Shown in pieces: positions 1 through 10,300 of a stretch of DNA of 29,950 nt. This DNA is from Eubacterium sp. UBA4343 (GTDB lineage: Bacteria; Bacillota; Clostridia; Lachnospirales; Lachnospiraceae). The DNA lies in assembly GCA_002394235.1 (NCBI GenBank), contig DGTF01000077.1, positions 1-29,950 on the forward strand. Reading direction: 5' to 3'. Positions within the stretch are counted from its first letter, which is position 1; each line of letters starts with the position of its first letter. Below the pieces are notes generated by a model that was given only the letters and a program-made list of their open reading frames with translations, did not search any database and had not been told where the DNA came from. Both the position numbers and the translations under genes were made by a program.

Positions 1-23
1 TGGAATTTAAAATTTCATTTTTG

Positions 24-44
24 GCCGGTGTGCCCGGCTTTTCC
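24..44 (+). terminator. Probable terminator of a gene upstream of the window
   Basis: A GCCGG/CCGGC stem (24-28 with 34-38) with a five-base loop is followed by TTTTCCTCC. It lies just upstream of the kinase promoter, so it most likely ends a + strand gene to the left of the window. The stem is short and the U-tract is interrupted. Confidence 0.45.
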
Positions 45-51
45 TCCTCGT

Positions 52-79
52 TTGCAATCGTCGGGCGATATGCTAAAAT
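52..79 (+). promoter_or_regulatory. SigmaA-type extended -10 promoter of the histidine kinase gene
   Basis: A -35 box TTGCAA (52-57), a 16-base spacer and a -10 box TAAAAT (74-79) preceded by TG at 71-72 form an extended -10 promoter. Transcription would begin near 86 and leave a leader of about 50 bases before the GTG start at 136. Confidence 0.65.
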
Positions 80-135
80 GGTAGCAGTCAGATTATCTGT
101 ATGGAATCGCCCGGACCGGGCAGGAGTAATGGAAC

Positions 136-2031
136 GTGCATAAAATTGCAGAATTTATGAATAAAAACAGGATATGGATCTGCTTCATCTGGATGGGAGT
201 CTGTATCCTGTGTGTCTTATTTCTTCTTGTTCAGCTGAGTCCGTATCTCAAGGTGGATGATTTAAGTGGTGGCGGAATTGCTGTTCAGAAGCTGGATACA
301 GCAGAGGTTACCGTGAATGGTTCCACACAACAGATGACGCTGCCGACAAATCTGTCTGACCTTGCTCCCGGCACGAAGGCAGAGGTCAGTTTTACCTTTC
401 GGAATCAACGGGCAGACAGCTACATGGAGGTGCGGACGGCCTTTGCTCCGATGACCGTGGAGATTAACGGCAAGCAGGTTTTTTCCTGCGGCGAGAGGGA
501 GGATCGGCCATCCTTTATGAAGGATCCGGGAACGATTGTTCATTTCGTTCCGCTGCAGACGCTGGGCAATGTGCGGGTTACTCTGCACTACACATCCCCT
601 GCGTCGAGGAATTCGCTTTCGATCTCTGCTCTGCGCGTGGCAAACCAGGCCGGTCTTTTCCGGGATATGATGATGCGCATGGGCGTCGAAATGGCGGGAA
701 GCTTTGTCATGCTTTTATTCGGAATCCTTCTGACCATCGTCTCCTTCATGGTTGTGCAGCTCGACCGGAGCGGCATGATTCTGCTCTGGCTCGGTGGGTT
801 CATGGCACTGACCGGGCTGTGGGGATGTTCCGGATCTGACATGTCGCACTTCTTCTTGAATGTTCCGAATCTCTGGTATCTGCTCAACTACCTCAGCTTT
901 TTCTGCATGCTTCTGCCGCTGGAGTATCTGGTGGAGGAGAGTGTGAAATTCCGCCATAAAAAGCCCGGTTTTATTTTGAGAGTGATTCACATGATTGCCA
1001 TACTGACCGTCCTGGTTCTGCAGATGACAGGTACTCTGATGTTCCCTCAGAGTGCGCGGTTTTTCCAGGTGTTTCTTCCGGCGAGTGTATTTTTCTATAC
1101 GGCAATGGTTATCTATGAGGCAGTCTGGCGCAGAAACAAGGCGGGGATGCTGTGGATGATGCCTATGCTGATTATGTGTGTGTCATGCATCATGGAGCTG
1201 GTGTACTACGCGAACTGCATTGCGTATGACACATCCCGCTATTTCCTCATTGGGTCCCTGATTTTCTGCATCTTTATGTGTATGATTGGCGGCGTTCAGA
1301 TCCGGAGGTCCATTCAGGTTTCCCGCCGGGAAAGGGAGCAGGAGTATCAGCTGTATCTGATGAACAGAGAGGTCGATGAGCAGAAAAAGTACCAGGACAG
1401 CCTGCTGGAACATGAGAGAGAACTGCGGAGGCAGCGGCATGATTACCGCCATCAGCTGACAGTTCTTCAGGAGTATCTCAAGGAGGGAAGGCTGGATGAA
1501 TTGAAGAGCTACCTGGAGGAACTGGGCCGTGCCATTCCCTGCCACAAGGATATCCGATACACGGAGAACATCGCCATCAATGCGGTTATTACCTATTATG
1601 TGCAGATGGCAGAGAATGCCGGCGCGAAGGTGAAGATCAATATTGCGCTTCCCAAAGACATCTCCCACAGCATGGAACAGAATCTGTGTGTGATTTTCGG
1701 AAACCTGCTGGAGAATGCCGCGGAGGCTGTCGGAAGGATAACAGGAGATAATCCTGAGGGCGGGAAGACGATTGCGCTTTCTGCTTTGGTTCATATGGGA
1801 AACCTGGTTATTCATATGGAAAACAGCGTGGGCGAAAAACCCAGAAAGTGGGGGAGATTCTTTGTCTCCAGCAAGAGAGCAGAGGTGGGTATCGGACTGA
1901 CCAGCATTGCCAATATCGCCTCACAGAACCACGGAGATGCTGAATTCTACTGTAGCAACGGGCTATTTATTTCGGATGTGTATTTCGTTTTTGCCGGAGA
2001 CAGTGAAGGGAGGCTCTATGGCGGTTCATGA
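136..2031 (+). CDS. 7TM membrane sensor histidine kinase, GHKL type
   Basis: Predicted membrane sensor kinase of 631 residues. A GTG start at 136 is chosen because an AGGAG box sits at 122-126, nine bases upstream. After an N-terminal membrane segment (about 13-36) comes an exported beta-rich region (about 40-185), then about seven hydrophobic segments (about 190-395), an arrangement like 7TMR-DISM receptors. A charged probable coiled coil (about 400-432) leads into the phospho-acceptor motif HDYRHQL with His435. The N-box NLLENAAEA (about 523-531) and the G-box GIGLTSIANIA near the C-terminus define a GHKL ATPase like that of AgrC-type kinases. It should autophosphorylate on His435 and pass phosphate to a receiver protein, but no receiver-domain gene is visible here. 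The partner may lie upstream of the window. The ligand is unknown. Membrane topology is estimated by eye. Confidence 0.88.
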   Translation: MHKIAEFMNKNRIWICFIWMGVCILCVLFLLVQLSPYLKVDDLSGGGIAVQKLDTAEVTVNGSTQQMTLPTNLSDLAPGTKAEVSFTFRNQRADSYMEVRTAFAPMTVEINGKQVFSCGEREDRPSFMKDPGTIVHFVPLQTLGNVRVTLHYTSPASRNSLSISALRVANQAGLFRDMMMRMGVEMAGSFVMLLFGILLTIVSFMVVQLDRSGMILLWLGGFMALTGLWGCSGSDMSHFFLNVPNLWYLLNYLSFFCMLLPLEYLVEESVKFRHKKPGFILRVIHMIAILTVLVLQMTGTLMFPQSARFFQVFLPASVFFYTAMVIYEAVWRRNKAGMLWMMPMLIMCVSCIMELVYYANCIAYDTSRYFLIGSLIFCIFMCMIGGVQIRRSIQVSRREREQEYQLYLMNREVDEQKKYQDSLLEHERELRRQRHDYRHQLTVLQEYLKEGRLDELKSYLEELGRAIPCHKDIRYTENIAINAVITYYVQMAENAGAKVKINIALPKDISHSMEQNLCVIFGNLLENAAEAVGRITGDNPEGGKTIALSALVHMGNLVIHMENSVGEKPRKWGRFFVSSKRAEVGIGLTSIANIASQNHGDAEFYCSNGLFISDVYFVFAGDSEGRLYGGS

Positions 2032-2097
2032 CAGCGGGAGCGTCCGGATTCGCAGAGAACGAAAAAAGAGATTGAAGACAGAGAAAGGAAGACAGTT

Positions 2098-2583
2098 ATG
2101 GATCACAAGGTGAGTTTTACAATGGATATTTTTGAACAGTTTGACAAGAAGTGGGCGCTGCTGACGGCAGGATCGATGGAGAAGTTCAACACCATGACCG
2201 TCAGCTGGGGCGGTCTCGGAACACTCTGGGGAAAGCCGGTGGCGACGGTCTATGTCAGACAGTCCCGTTACACCCATGAGTTTATGGACAACGGTGAATA
2301 CTTCACGGTCAGCTTCTATCCGGAGTCCTGCAGAAAGATTCTGGGTGTTCTCGGATCGAAATCAGGAAGAGAAATGGACAAGATGAAGGACTCCGGGCTT
2401 ACTCCTGAGAAGGCAGGAGAGACAGTGACGTTCCACGAGGCGGAAGTGACGCTGGTCTGCCGGAAATTATTCCGTCAGACGCTGGATTCTGCAAATATCC
2501 CGGCGGATATCGTGAAGCAGTACTATGAGGGGCAGGCGGATCACGACATGTATATCGGTGAGGTTGTGGATATTTTCCGGTGA
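2098..2583 (+). CDS. Flavin reductase-like FMN-binding protein
   Basis: A 161-residue cytosolic protein starting at ATG 2098 behind an AAAGGAAG ribosome binding site. The opening phrase (WALLTAG near residue 19, then FNTMTVSWGGLGTLWGKP and YVRQSRYTHEFM) matches the flavin reductase-like split-barrel family. That family uses FMN as a bound cofactor and often acts as a small NAD(P)H:flavin oxidoreductase or an electron-transfer partner. Length is typical of the short single-domain members. It starts 67 bases after the kinase stop on the same strand and may be read through from the kinase promoter, since no separate promoter is evident. The physiological electron acceptor cannot be told from sequence. 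Family assignment is confident; reaction is only generic. Confidence 0.8.
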   Translation: MDHKVSFTMDIFEQFDKKWALLTAGSMEKFNTMTVSWGGLGTLWGKPVATVYVRQSRYTHEFMDNGEYFTVSFYPESCRKILGVLGSKSGREMDKMKDSGLTPEKAGETVTFHEAEVTLVCRKLFRQTLDSANIPADIVKQYYEGQADHDMYIGEVVDIFR

Positions 2584-2670
2584 AGGAGGCTCAATCATTA
2601 AGGCTTCCGATGAACAGGGCTTTTGATAAACAGGGCTTTGGGTAAACAAAGCTGTCGGTTATGATATGCA

Positions 2671-2730
2671 AAGAGCCGGCGATGTTTATGTGCTGAGAGG
2701 TGCACATGGCATCGCCGGTTCTTCTGGTTT
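2671..2730. terminator. Long hairpin between convergent genes, probable bidirectional terminator
   Basis: Bases 2671-2684 pair with 2710-2723 in a 14-bp stem containing one G-U pair. A nested stem pairs 2688-2693 with 2702-2707. The hairpin sits midway between the stop codons of the convergent flavin reductase and LytTR genes. T-rich sequence (CTTCTGGTTTT) follows on the + side and A-rich sequence precedes it, so it may stop transcription from both sides. Confidence 0.6.
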
Positions 2731-2806
2731 TCACAGTTATCTATGATTAGATAATTAAGATTTGATTAGAGGGTATTGAAGACCAGGACTACAGAATTTA
2801 ACAGAT

Positions 2807-3619
2807 TTACTGATTCTGGAAGTACTGGTTGATGCGTTCTTTTACCTCGGCCACTTTTTTGAACGGTATCGGGAGCTCCCTCCCGTCGATCAGAATCACC
2901 GACTGATCCTGAATGCGGGCGACCATGGCCATGTTCACGATATTGATCCGGCTGATCCTCAGGAACTGATCACCAAGCTTTTCCGTGAATTCCTTCAGCA
3001 TGGTGCGGGTGCGGATCATAATGGATTCAAGGAATATTTCGGTGTATTTGTTGTCTGATCTGAGATATACGATTTCATCCTGATCTATGTAATGAATCGT
3101 TCGATCACAAGCTGTAATGGCCATCCGTTCGCTTCCTTTTTTTCTCTGTATCTCCCGGTCAACGTATTTCATTAGATAGGAATTCAGCTTTACAGGAAAA
3201 TGCTCGCTTTCCGTCACCTTCCATTCGCTGATGGGATTGGTGTTGGAGAGGTGCATCAGCCAGAGCCTCTCGCCGTCCTGTCTCCATACCGCGACAAGAC
3301 GCTGCTCAGCCAGACGGATAAAGCTGGATCCCTTATTTGTTACGAGAACGTATTTTCCGATGATCGTGCAGACAGGGCCGGTATTCTGCGCCAGATAATA
3401 GGTCTGGTTCATCAGTACGCATGGTATCATCTCTTTCACGATCCTTTCGATCTCTGCCTTAAAATTCTCAAATCCGAGGATAATCTGACCCTCCTGGGCG
3501 CCGATCCAGCTCATCTCCGGATCACATACGGCGAAAACCGGTTCCGGATTCTTTCTGTAAAACTCTTCCATGAAGGCTATAGTCAATCGCAACGCTTCAT
3601 CTGTATATCGTTTCTTCAT
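2807..3619 (-). CDS. NTF2/SnoaL-like sensor domain fused to LytTR DNA-binding domain
   Basis: Predicted one-component transcription regulator of 270 residues. ATG 3619 is preferred over the in-frame ATG at 3634 because a GGGGGA box lies seven bases upstream of it. Residues about 9-128 resemble a nuclear-transport-factor-2/SnoaL-like fold, with PVFAVCDPEMSWIG early on and WLMHLSNTNP at its end. Residues about 166-267 form a LytTR domain, marked by IVYLRSDNKYTEIF, FLRISRINIVNM and the closing LPIPFKKVAEVK stretch. LytTR domains bind paired short direct repeats near promoters. There is no receiver domain, so direct ligand sensing by the NTF2-like pocket is inferred rather than phosphorylation. 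It is convergent with the kinase block. Target genes are unknown; its own promoter region and the giant surface-protein leader are adjacent. Confidence 0.82.
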   Translation of the reverse strand: MKKRYTDEALRLTIAFMEEFYRKNPEPVFAVCDPEMSWIGAQEGQIILGFENFKAEIERIVKEMIPCVLMNQTYYLAQNTGPVCTIIGKYVLVTNKGSSFIRLAEQRLVAVWRQDGERLWLMHLSNTNPISEWKVTESEHFPVKLNSYLMKYVDREIQRKKGSERMAITACDRTIHYIDQDEIVYLRSDNKYTEIFLESIMIRTRTMLKEFTEKLGDQFLRISRINIVNMAMVARIQDQSVILIDGRELPIPFKKVAEVKERINQYFQNQ

Positions 3620-3661
3620 AGCAATTTCCCCCATTACTAAGAACCTGACAATACGATATCG

Positions 3662-3690
3662 ATATAACGGTCATTCAACTTTTGCGGCAA
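3662..3690 (-). promoter_or_regulatory. Possible promoter of the LytTR regulator gene
   Basis: On the minus strand, TTGCCG (3690-3685) is separated by 17 bases from TTATAT (3667-3662), with the start codon at 3619. Both hexamers deviate from consensus, so this is a candidate only. The overlapping CGATATCGATAT stretch at 3654-3665 is locally palindromic. Confidence 0.35.
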
Positions 3691-3874
3691 TGCAGGCTGA
3701 AAAACTGAAAAGGTTATTGGATGCGCCTGCTGTTATTCGAAATTATAGTGAGGCTTTACCTGATTTTGAATAAAACCATGCAAAATCACTTGCCGTTATA
3801 AAAAAATAACCTGCTTCAGGGCGTTTTTCACAGTGATGCCATAAGATGAGCAGTAAAAGAAACAGGGACTTTGT

Positions 3875-3900
3875 AATTTATCGCTCTGAAGTGATAAATT
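3875..3900. promoter_or_regulatory. 26-base dyad, possible operator
   Basis: AATTTATC (3875-3882) and GATAAATT (3893-3900) are perfect inverted halves. Further CT/AG symmetry inside gives a nearly symmetric 26-base site. It lies about 70 bases upstream of the -35 box of the surface-protein promoter and could bind a dimeric regulator. The binding protein is unknown. Confidence 0.4.
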
Positions 3901-3969
3901 TACAGTGTGCGGAAGTAAACAAATTTGATAGAAATTCACACCCAGTTTTTGGTCATTCACTCCGTTTTG

Positions 3970-3998
3970 TTGTTTTTGAAAAACAGATTCAATATAAT
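3970..3998 (+). promoter_or_regulatory. Probable promoter of the giant surface-protein gene
   Basis: TTGTTT (3970-3975), a 17-base spacer and a perfect TATAAT (3993-3998). Transcription would start near 4005, giving an untranslated leader of about 350 bases before the start at 4354, long enough for RNA-level control. Confidence 0.5.
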
Positions 3999-4101
3999 AA
4001 TATCAGTGTAAATATGTATTTGCAATAAAAAGACAAAATATATCAGTCCAATTAATAAAATATTAGAAAACTGGAGGGGATGACGATGGTTTATTAGGAG
4101 A

Positions 4102-4170
4102 TGCTCATTATACTTGTAATGAGCAAAATCGGCAGATGTCAGATGGAAGAAAGCAGCATCTGAAAAGCCG
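4102..4170 (+). promoter_or_regulatory. Structured leader segment upstream of the surface-protein gene
   Basis: TGCTCATTA (4102-4110) pairs perfectly with TAATGAGCA (4117-4125) around a six-base loop. CGGC (4130-4133) pairs with GCCG (4167-4170), enclosing CAGATG (4133-4138) with CATCTG (4157-4162). No U-tract follows, so this is not a simple terminator. It does not match a riboswitch class that I recognise, including c-di-GMP-I and c-di-GMP-II. Confidence 0.35.
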
Positions 4171-4353
4171 GACACATGAGTATAGCAGATCTGCATAGCC
4201 AGAATGCGCAGGATTTTATGCATTTTCAGCAACAGCTAAAAGGGTGGAGCTTGAGGTAAATCATTGGTCTATATACACTGCCGGCTTTGAAAGGATAACC
4301 GGTTTCTGTTTTAGCGTGCAGGCTTATAAAACAACTAAATGGAGGGAGCAACT

Positions 4354-7300
4354 ATGAAGAAAAGGAGAAGACAGAGATTTCTAAGTCTCATGCTGGTGCT
4401 TTGCATGATTGCGTCCGCCGGCATGATGACGCCGTTGAACACATCGGCAGATTCTACAGATGTAAACCTTACAGAGGAGACGCAGCAGGCAGAGAGCGCC
4501 CTGACGGGCGGTGCGGCTGCAGATCAGATTCAGGCTGCGGCGGCAGATACGGAGACAGATATTGTATCGGTCACGCAGAACCAGGAGACAATGACCGCAG
4601 CGGATACGCAAACTGCGGACACGGGTGCGCTTCCGGAGGAAGCGGCAGCTCCCGCAGCGGAGCAGACCGATGCCGGAACAGGGCAGACCGGCGCCGGAAC
4701 AGAGCAGTCGGATCCGGCAGTGTCGGAATCTGCGAATCTTGCAGAGACAGCGTCCGGGTCACAGGCAACTGAGGGGCAGACAGAGGTAAGCACCGACGGA
4801 ACGCAGGGTACGGTGAACGCGGAAGCCCCCGCGGCGGACGAAGAGCAGAAGACAGAACAGAAACAGGATTCTGAAGAAACCGAAGTGTCCTGGCCGGCGC
4901 AGACCTTTACAGGTCATGCCAACAACATCACCGTGAACGTTACAGCAGCGGAGGGGATTTTCCCCGAAGGCACGACGATGGTGACCACAGCGGTATCGGC
5001 ACAGACGGCCAAGGCAATCGCAAATGCAGCATCGGATGCAGAGGCGGAGGTTGTAGACGCGATCGGCGTGGACATCTCCTTCCGGGATGCATCGGGAAAT
5101 GAAATTGAACCGAAGGACGGAAGGAACGTACAGGTAAGCATGACCGTTGACACGGCAAGCAGCCTTGACGGAGACAAATTTTCAGTCGTTCATCAATCGG
5201 ACGACGGAAATGTACAGAAGGTAACCGAGAACGCAACCGCAGAAGGAGCCGTTTTCGAGTCAGGCGAGTTTTCCATTTATGTCATCACAGGTGAAGGATT
5301 AGAACCGAAACCCGCAATCGCAACCTATTATTTCCATGATGCATATGGAAATCAGATTGGCGATGTTCAGAAAGTCAAAAACGGCGAAACGGTTTATGCG
5401 CCGACTACGCCGGAAAGGTCTGGTTATAAGTTCCTTGGCTGGTCCTATAAGCCGGGTGTTTCTTCCATTCAGGAAGGAGATCCAGGCGAGTTCGACACAT
5501 TGGCAGCATCTGTAAGCACAACGGGAGAGGTCCATCTTTATCCGGTTTTCCAGCAGGCATATTATGTCTTCTTCTTGGACAATCAGGGCAGAGTCAGCAC
5601 TACGAAGGAAGGCGTCAGTGAAGAGACAATTTCAGTTACTGATGTTACGATCCCGCTGGATTCCACACACTCCCTTACCGGCTGGTACACAGAAGCTGAA
5701 CTGATCAATAAAGTCGAATCTGAATCTGTTACGCTTTCTGATCATAACGTGACACTGTATCCGAAGGTCGAAGAAGGCCATTATCTGTATTTCTCCAGCG
5801 GCGAAGGAGCAAGCTATGTGAAGCCTGTATTCGTTGCGGCAGGAAAGAATACAGTAAAACCGGATGCACCGACCAGACCTGGTTACACCTTTAAACATTG
5901 GTCTGCTTCTGAAGACGGTTCTGAATATGCATTTGGCAGTACGATTTCAGAAGACACCACGCTGTATGCAGTGTGGGAGGCAGATAACAATACTGAATAC
6001 ACTGTCATATTCTGGAAGCAGTCTGTTAATGACAGCCAGTATGCTAAAGGCAGTGAGAAGACCTATGATTATGCAGAATCAGATACACGGACCGGGAAAA
6101 CCGGAGCAACCGTATCCCCAACCATTAACGACCAGAAGAAAGCATATACAGGTTTCACTTATAATGATTCAAAGTCTACCCAGGTAACAATTAACGGGGA
6201 TGGAACAACGATCCTGAACGTGTACTATGATCGAAATTTGCTTACGATTAATTTTTACAAAAGGCAATATGTGTGGAGTAGTTGGGCTATTGATAAGACA
6301 TTCACCGGCCTTTATGGACAGACGCTTGGTCTGTATGGATACACATGGCCTGATGAAAATGACTGGTACAACAAGGATCACAGCAAACGATTAACGTTTT
6401 TAGACGCGTTTATATTTGATACATTAAATGACTATGGAAATGATAAAACCATAAATTTGTATGGATATAAATCAGATGGAAGGATAGAAGTCAAGCATTA
6501 CAAGCAGAATCTGGATGGAAGCTACTCTTATAATAGGCCGGCAAATACTACCAAGAGTGTGGGAGGAACATTCTATTTCTCAAATAAATATACAGGATTC
6601 ACGGTAGATAGTTTTGTAGTAACAGGCAATCAGCCGAAGGAGAGTGATAAATGGAAAACCGCGAGTCCGAATGGATCAACCTATTTCAGTGCTAATCTCC
6701 ACATTCGTTATACCAGAAACACTTATAAACTTGCTTACTACAACTATAACAATGTAGTTAAAGAAGGAGAACTCCTTTATGAGGCTTCTCTCAATAGCTA
6801 TTCTTCTTACGTTCCAACTCGTCCTGCTGGCCTCCCGGAGGCATATACCTTCCAGGGCTGGTTCAAGGATAAGGAATGCACGGTTCCGTTTGATTTCGGC
6901 AGCACCATGCCTGCAAATGATGTCATGATCTATGCAAAGTGGGCTGCTCCGACATATACAGCAACCGTTCATACGAAGATGGAAGGCACCGACACTCCGA
7001 TCCAGCTCACCATCGATTACGGCAGCAAGATCAATGAAAATGATATGCCGACCGTAAAAGATTCTGACGGGAATATCATTCTGGAAGGCAGCAGTTCCAA
7101 TACTGTTACTGTTACTGTCCCTGAAGGACATACATGGGCAGGATGGGCAACAAAGTCCGGCAATGATTACATCATCTATAACTTCAGCACAGAAGTATAT
7201 AGCGACATTGCGCTGTACCCGTACTATATCAACGGCGAGAAATACACGGTTACATATAGCCTTGGCGAAGGTAAAGGAACGGCTCCGACTGACAGCAAGC

Positions 7301-10300
7301 AGTATTCCCAGAATGCGTATGCTGATATTCAGCCGGCATCAGGAATTACTCCTCCGGAGGGCAAGACATTCCTTTACTGGGGCCACGGTACGGATAAGTA
7401 TTATCCGGGAGACAAGGTAAAGATCACAGGCAATCTTGAACTTACCGCTGTCTACGGAGAAACTTCTCTATTAACATCAATCACATATCATCCGAACTAT
7501 CCGGCAGGATCCGGACTGTCTAATTCGCCCACAACGGTTGATAACCAGGCGAATAACACAGCGATTGCGCTGGAAAAAGCAGGCTTTGCTGCTCCGGATA
7601 AGTACTACTTCGCATACTGGAAGGATGATTCTGGAAAACGGTATGATGTTGGAACAAAGATCGGTATCGACAATAGTTCTGCGAATAATCTCTATGCGGT
7701 CTGGGAACAGAAGAAAGAGATTACATTAACGGCAAATTCCGGAACATTTACCTATGACGGAACTGAGCATACTTCTTCTGGAGTAGTGACTGATACGTTT
7801 GTGATTGATGGCGTAACTTATACGGTCAGCGGTTATACCACAGAGAGCCCGGTAAAGACAGATGCGGGAACCTATACAAATAATATTTCCGGTACCTATG
7901 CAGTAAAGGGCAATAATGGTATCGATGTTACAGATCACTTCACAATACAGACTGTAGATGGATTGCTGACCATCAGCAAGCGTACGGTGCATCTGAAGTC
8001 TGAAAGTGCAAGCAAACAGTATGATGGCACAGCACTGACAGCACCGACCGTGACAGTTTCCGGAGATGGGTTTGTAACTGGTGAAGTTACTGATCTCAAA
8101 GCTACAGGAACGATCACGGAGTCGGGCAGTGTAACCAATGAAATAAAATACACAGAGCAGAGCGGATTCAAAGCTGGCAACTACGAGATCACAAAGTCCG
8201 AAGGAACACTGACGGTTACGCAGAATGATGCCAAGATCATAGTAACTGCTGGAAGTGATACCAAGCTCTATGATGGCACGGCTCTGACGAAGAACTCCTA
8301 CACCATCACTGGTCTTCCGGAAGGATTCACCTCGGTTGTCATGATCAGCGGCAGCATTACAGATGCTGGAACAGCAGAGAACAAGGTTACTTCAGTAACC
8401 ATCAAGAAGGGTGATCAGGATGTTACCAGCCAGTTCTCTGGAATTGAAAAAGTAAACGGAACGCTGACAGTGGACAAGCGTACGGTGCATCTGAAGTCTG
8501 AAAGTGCAAGCAAACAGTATGATGGCACAGCGCTGACAGCACCGACCGTGACAGTTTCCGGAGATGGGTTTGTAACTGGTGAAGTAACAGATCTCAAAGC
8601 AACAGGAACGATCACGGAGTCGGGCAGTGTAACCAATGAAATAAAATACACAGAGCAGAGCGGATTCAAAGCTGACAACTACACTGTCACGATGGACGAA
8701 GGCACGCTGACAATCACGCAGAATGAAAACGAGATTGTGGTCAATGCCAAGAATACGTCAAAGACCTATGATGGCACAGCTCTGACTGAAAGCGCTGCGG
8801 ACGTTACCGGACTTCCTGAAGGATACACCGCAGAGGTGAACGTAACGGGCAGTATTATCGATGCCGGGACAGCAGATAATGTTGTTGGAACAGTTGTAAT
8901 TAAAGATGCATCCGGGAATGATGTGACCGATCAGTTCAAGACGATTACAAAGAATAATGGAACCCTAACCGTTACCAAGCGGACCGTTACACTGACATCG
9001 GACAGCGTGACCAGAGAATATGATGGAACGGCACTGACGGCTCCGAATGTTACAGTAGGCGGCGATGGATTCGTGGATGGCGAAGTGACGGATCTCAAGG
9101 CAACCGGCACGATCACCACTGTCGGCAGTGTAACAAATACCATTGCTTATACTGAAGGAACTAGCTTCAAAGCAGGAAACTACGAGATCAAAAAGAATGA
9201 AGGAACACTGGCGATTACTGCCAATACCGCAGCAATTGAAGTAAAAGCTGATAGCGATAGCAAGACCTACGATGGCACAGCTCTGACAAAGAGCAGCTAC
9301 AGTGTCACTGGTGTTCCTGAAGGATTCCGTGCGGAAGTAAAAGTTAGCGGCAGCATTACTGATGTCGGAACTGCGGCCAATAAAGTAGTATCTGTAACGA
9401 TCAACAAGAATGGCGTGGATGTTACCGGACAGTTTTCCGGAATCCAGACTGCTGAAGGAACCCTGACCGTTGAAAAGCGGAAAGTGACCTTGACATCTGA
9501 AAGCGCAAGCAAGGCATATGACGGTGTCGCTCTGACGAGACCGGAAGTAACGATTGCAGGCGATGGGTTTGTCACTGGCGAAGTAAGTGATGTCAAGGCA
9601 ACTGGCATCATCACAAAAGTCGGCAGTGTAGCAAATACCATTGCTTATACCGCAGAAGCACGATTCAAAGCTGGCAACTATGAGATCACAAAGTCCGAAG
9701 GAACACTGACGGTTACGCAGAATGATGCCAAGATCATAGTAACTGCTGGAAGTGATACCAAGCTCTATAATGGCACCGAACTGGCTAATAACTCTTACAG
9801 CATTGACGGACTGCCTGGAGAATTTACTGCGGAAGTGACCGTACGCGGCAGCATTACCGATGCGGGAACTGCTGAAAACAAAGTTACCTCAGTAGTCATC
9901 AAGAAAGATAGCGAAAATGTCACAGATCAGTTCTCTGACATTACAAAGACCAGTGGAACGCTGACCGTTACGAAGCGAATGGTTACGCTGAAATCCGAAA
10001 GTGCAAGCAAACCATTTGATGGAACACCGCTGACAAGGCCGGATGTTATTGTGAGCGGCGACGGATTCGTAGACGGTGAAGTTAGCAATCTCAAAGCAAA
10101 GGGCAGTATCACGAAAGCTGGCAGTGTCACAAATACGATCGAATATATAGAGAACAGCGGATTCAAAGCTGAAAATTACACGATCACGAAGGATGAAGGC
10201 ACTCTGACAATCACGCAGAATGAAAACGAGATTGTAGTTAATGCGAAGAACGCCGAGAAGAAGTATGATGGCAGTCCGCTGACAATGAACGAAGCAGATG

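Larger units (their letters stand above)
3620..4353. other. 734-base AT-rich intergenic control region
   Basis: I find no supportable protein gene here. It separates the divergent LytTR regulator and giant surface-protein genes. It holds a weak minus-strand promoter (3662-3690), a 26-base dyad (3875-3900), a + strand promoter (3970-3998) and several potential RNA hairpins (4102-4170). Two very short reading frames, MTMVY at 4081-4098 behind a GGAGGGG box and a 27-codon frame at 4176-4259 without a good ribosome binding site, could be leader peptides or chance. Confidence 0.7.

Noticed and set aside
3669..3773. Fragment HSTFAAMQAEKLKRLL in an open frame upstream of the LytTR gene, slightly reminiscent of DUF3343 (AMAMEKxxK-type) proteins
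   Set aside because: Only a short partial resemblance, without the PVPR motif. It lacks its own start and overlaps the presumed LytTR promoter. It might be a remnant, but this cannot be supported.
4176..4259. 27-codon frame starting MSIADLHSQNAQ
   Set aside because: No ribosome binding site and within the predicted structured leader; too short to judge without comparison.
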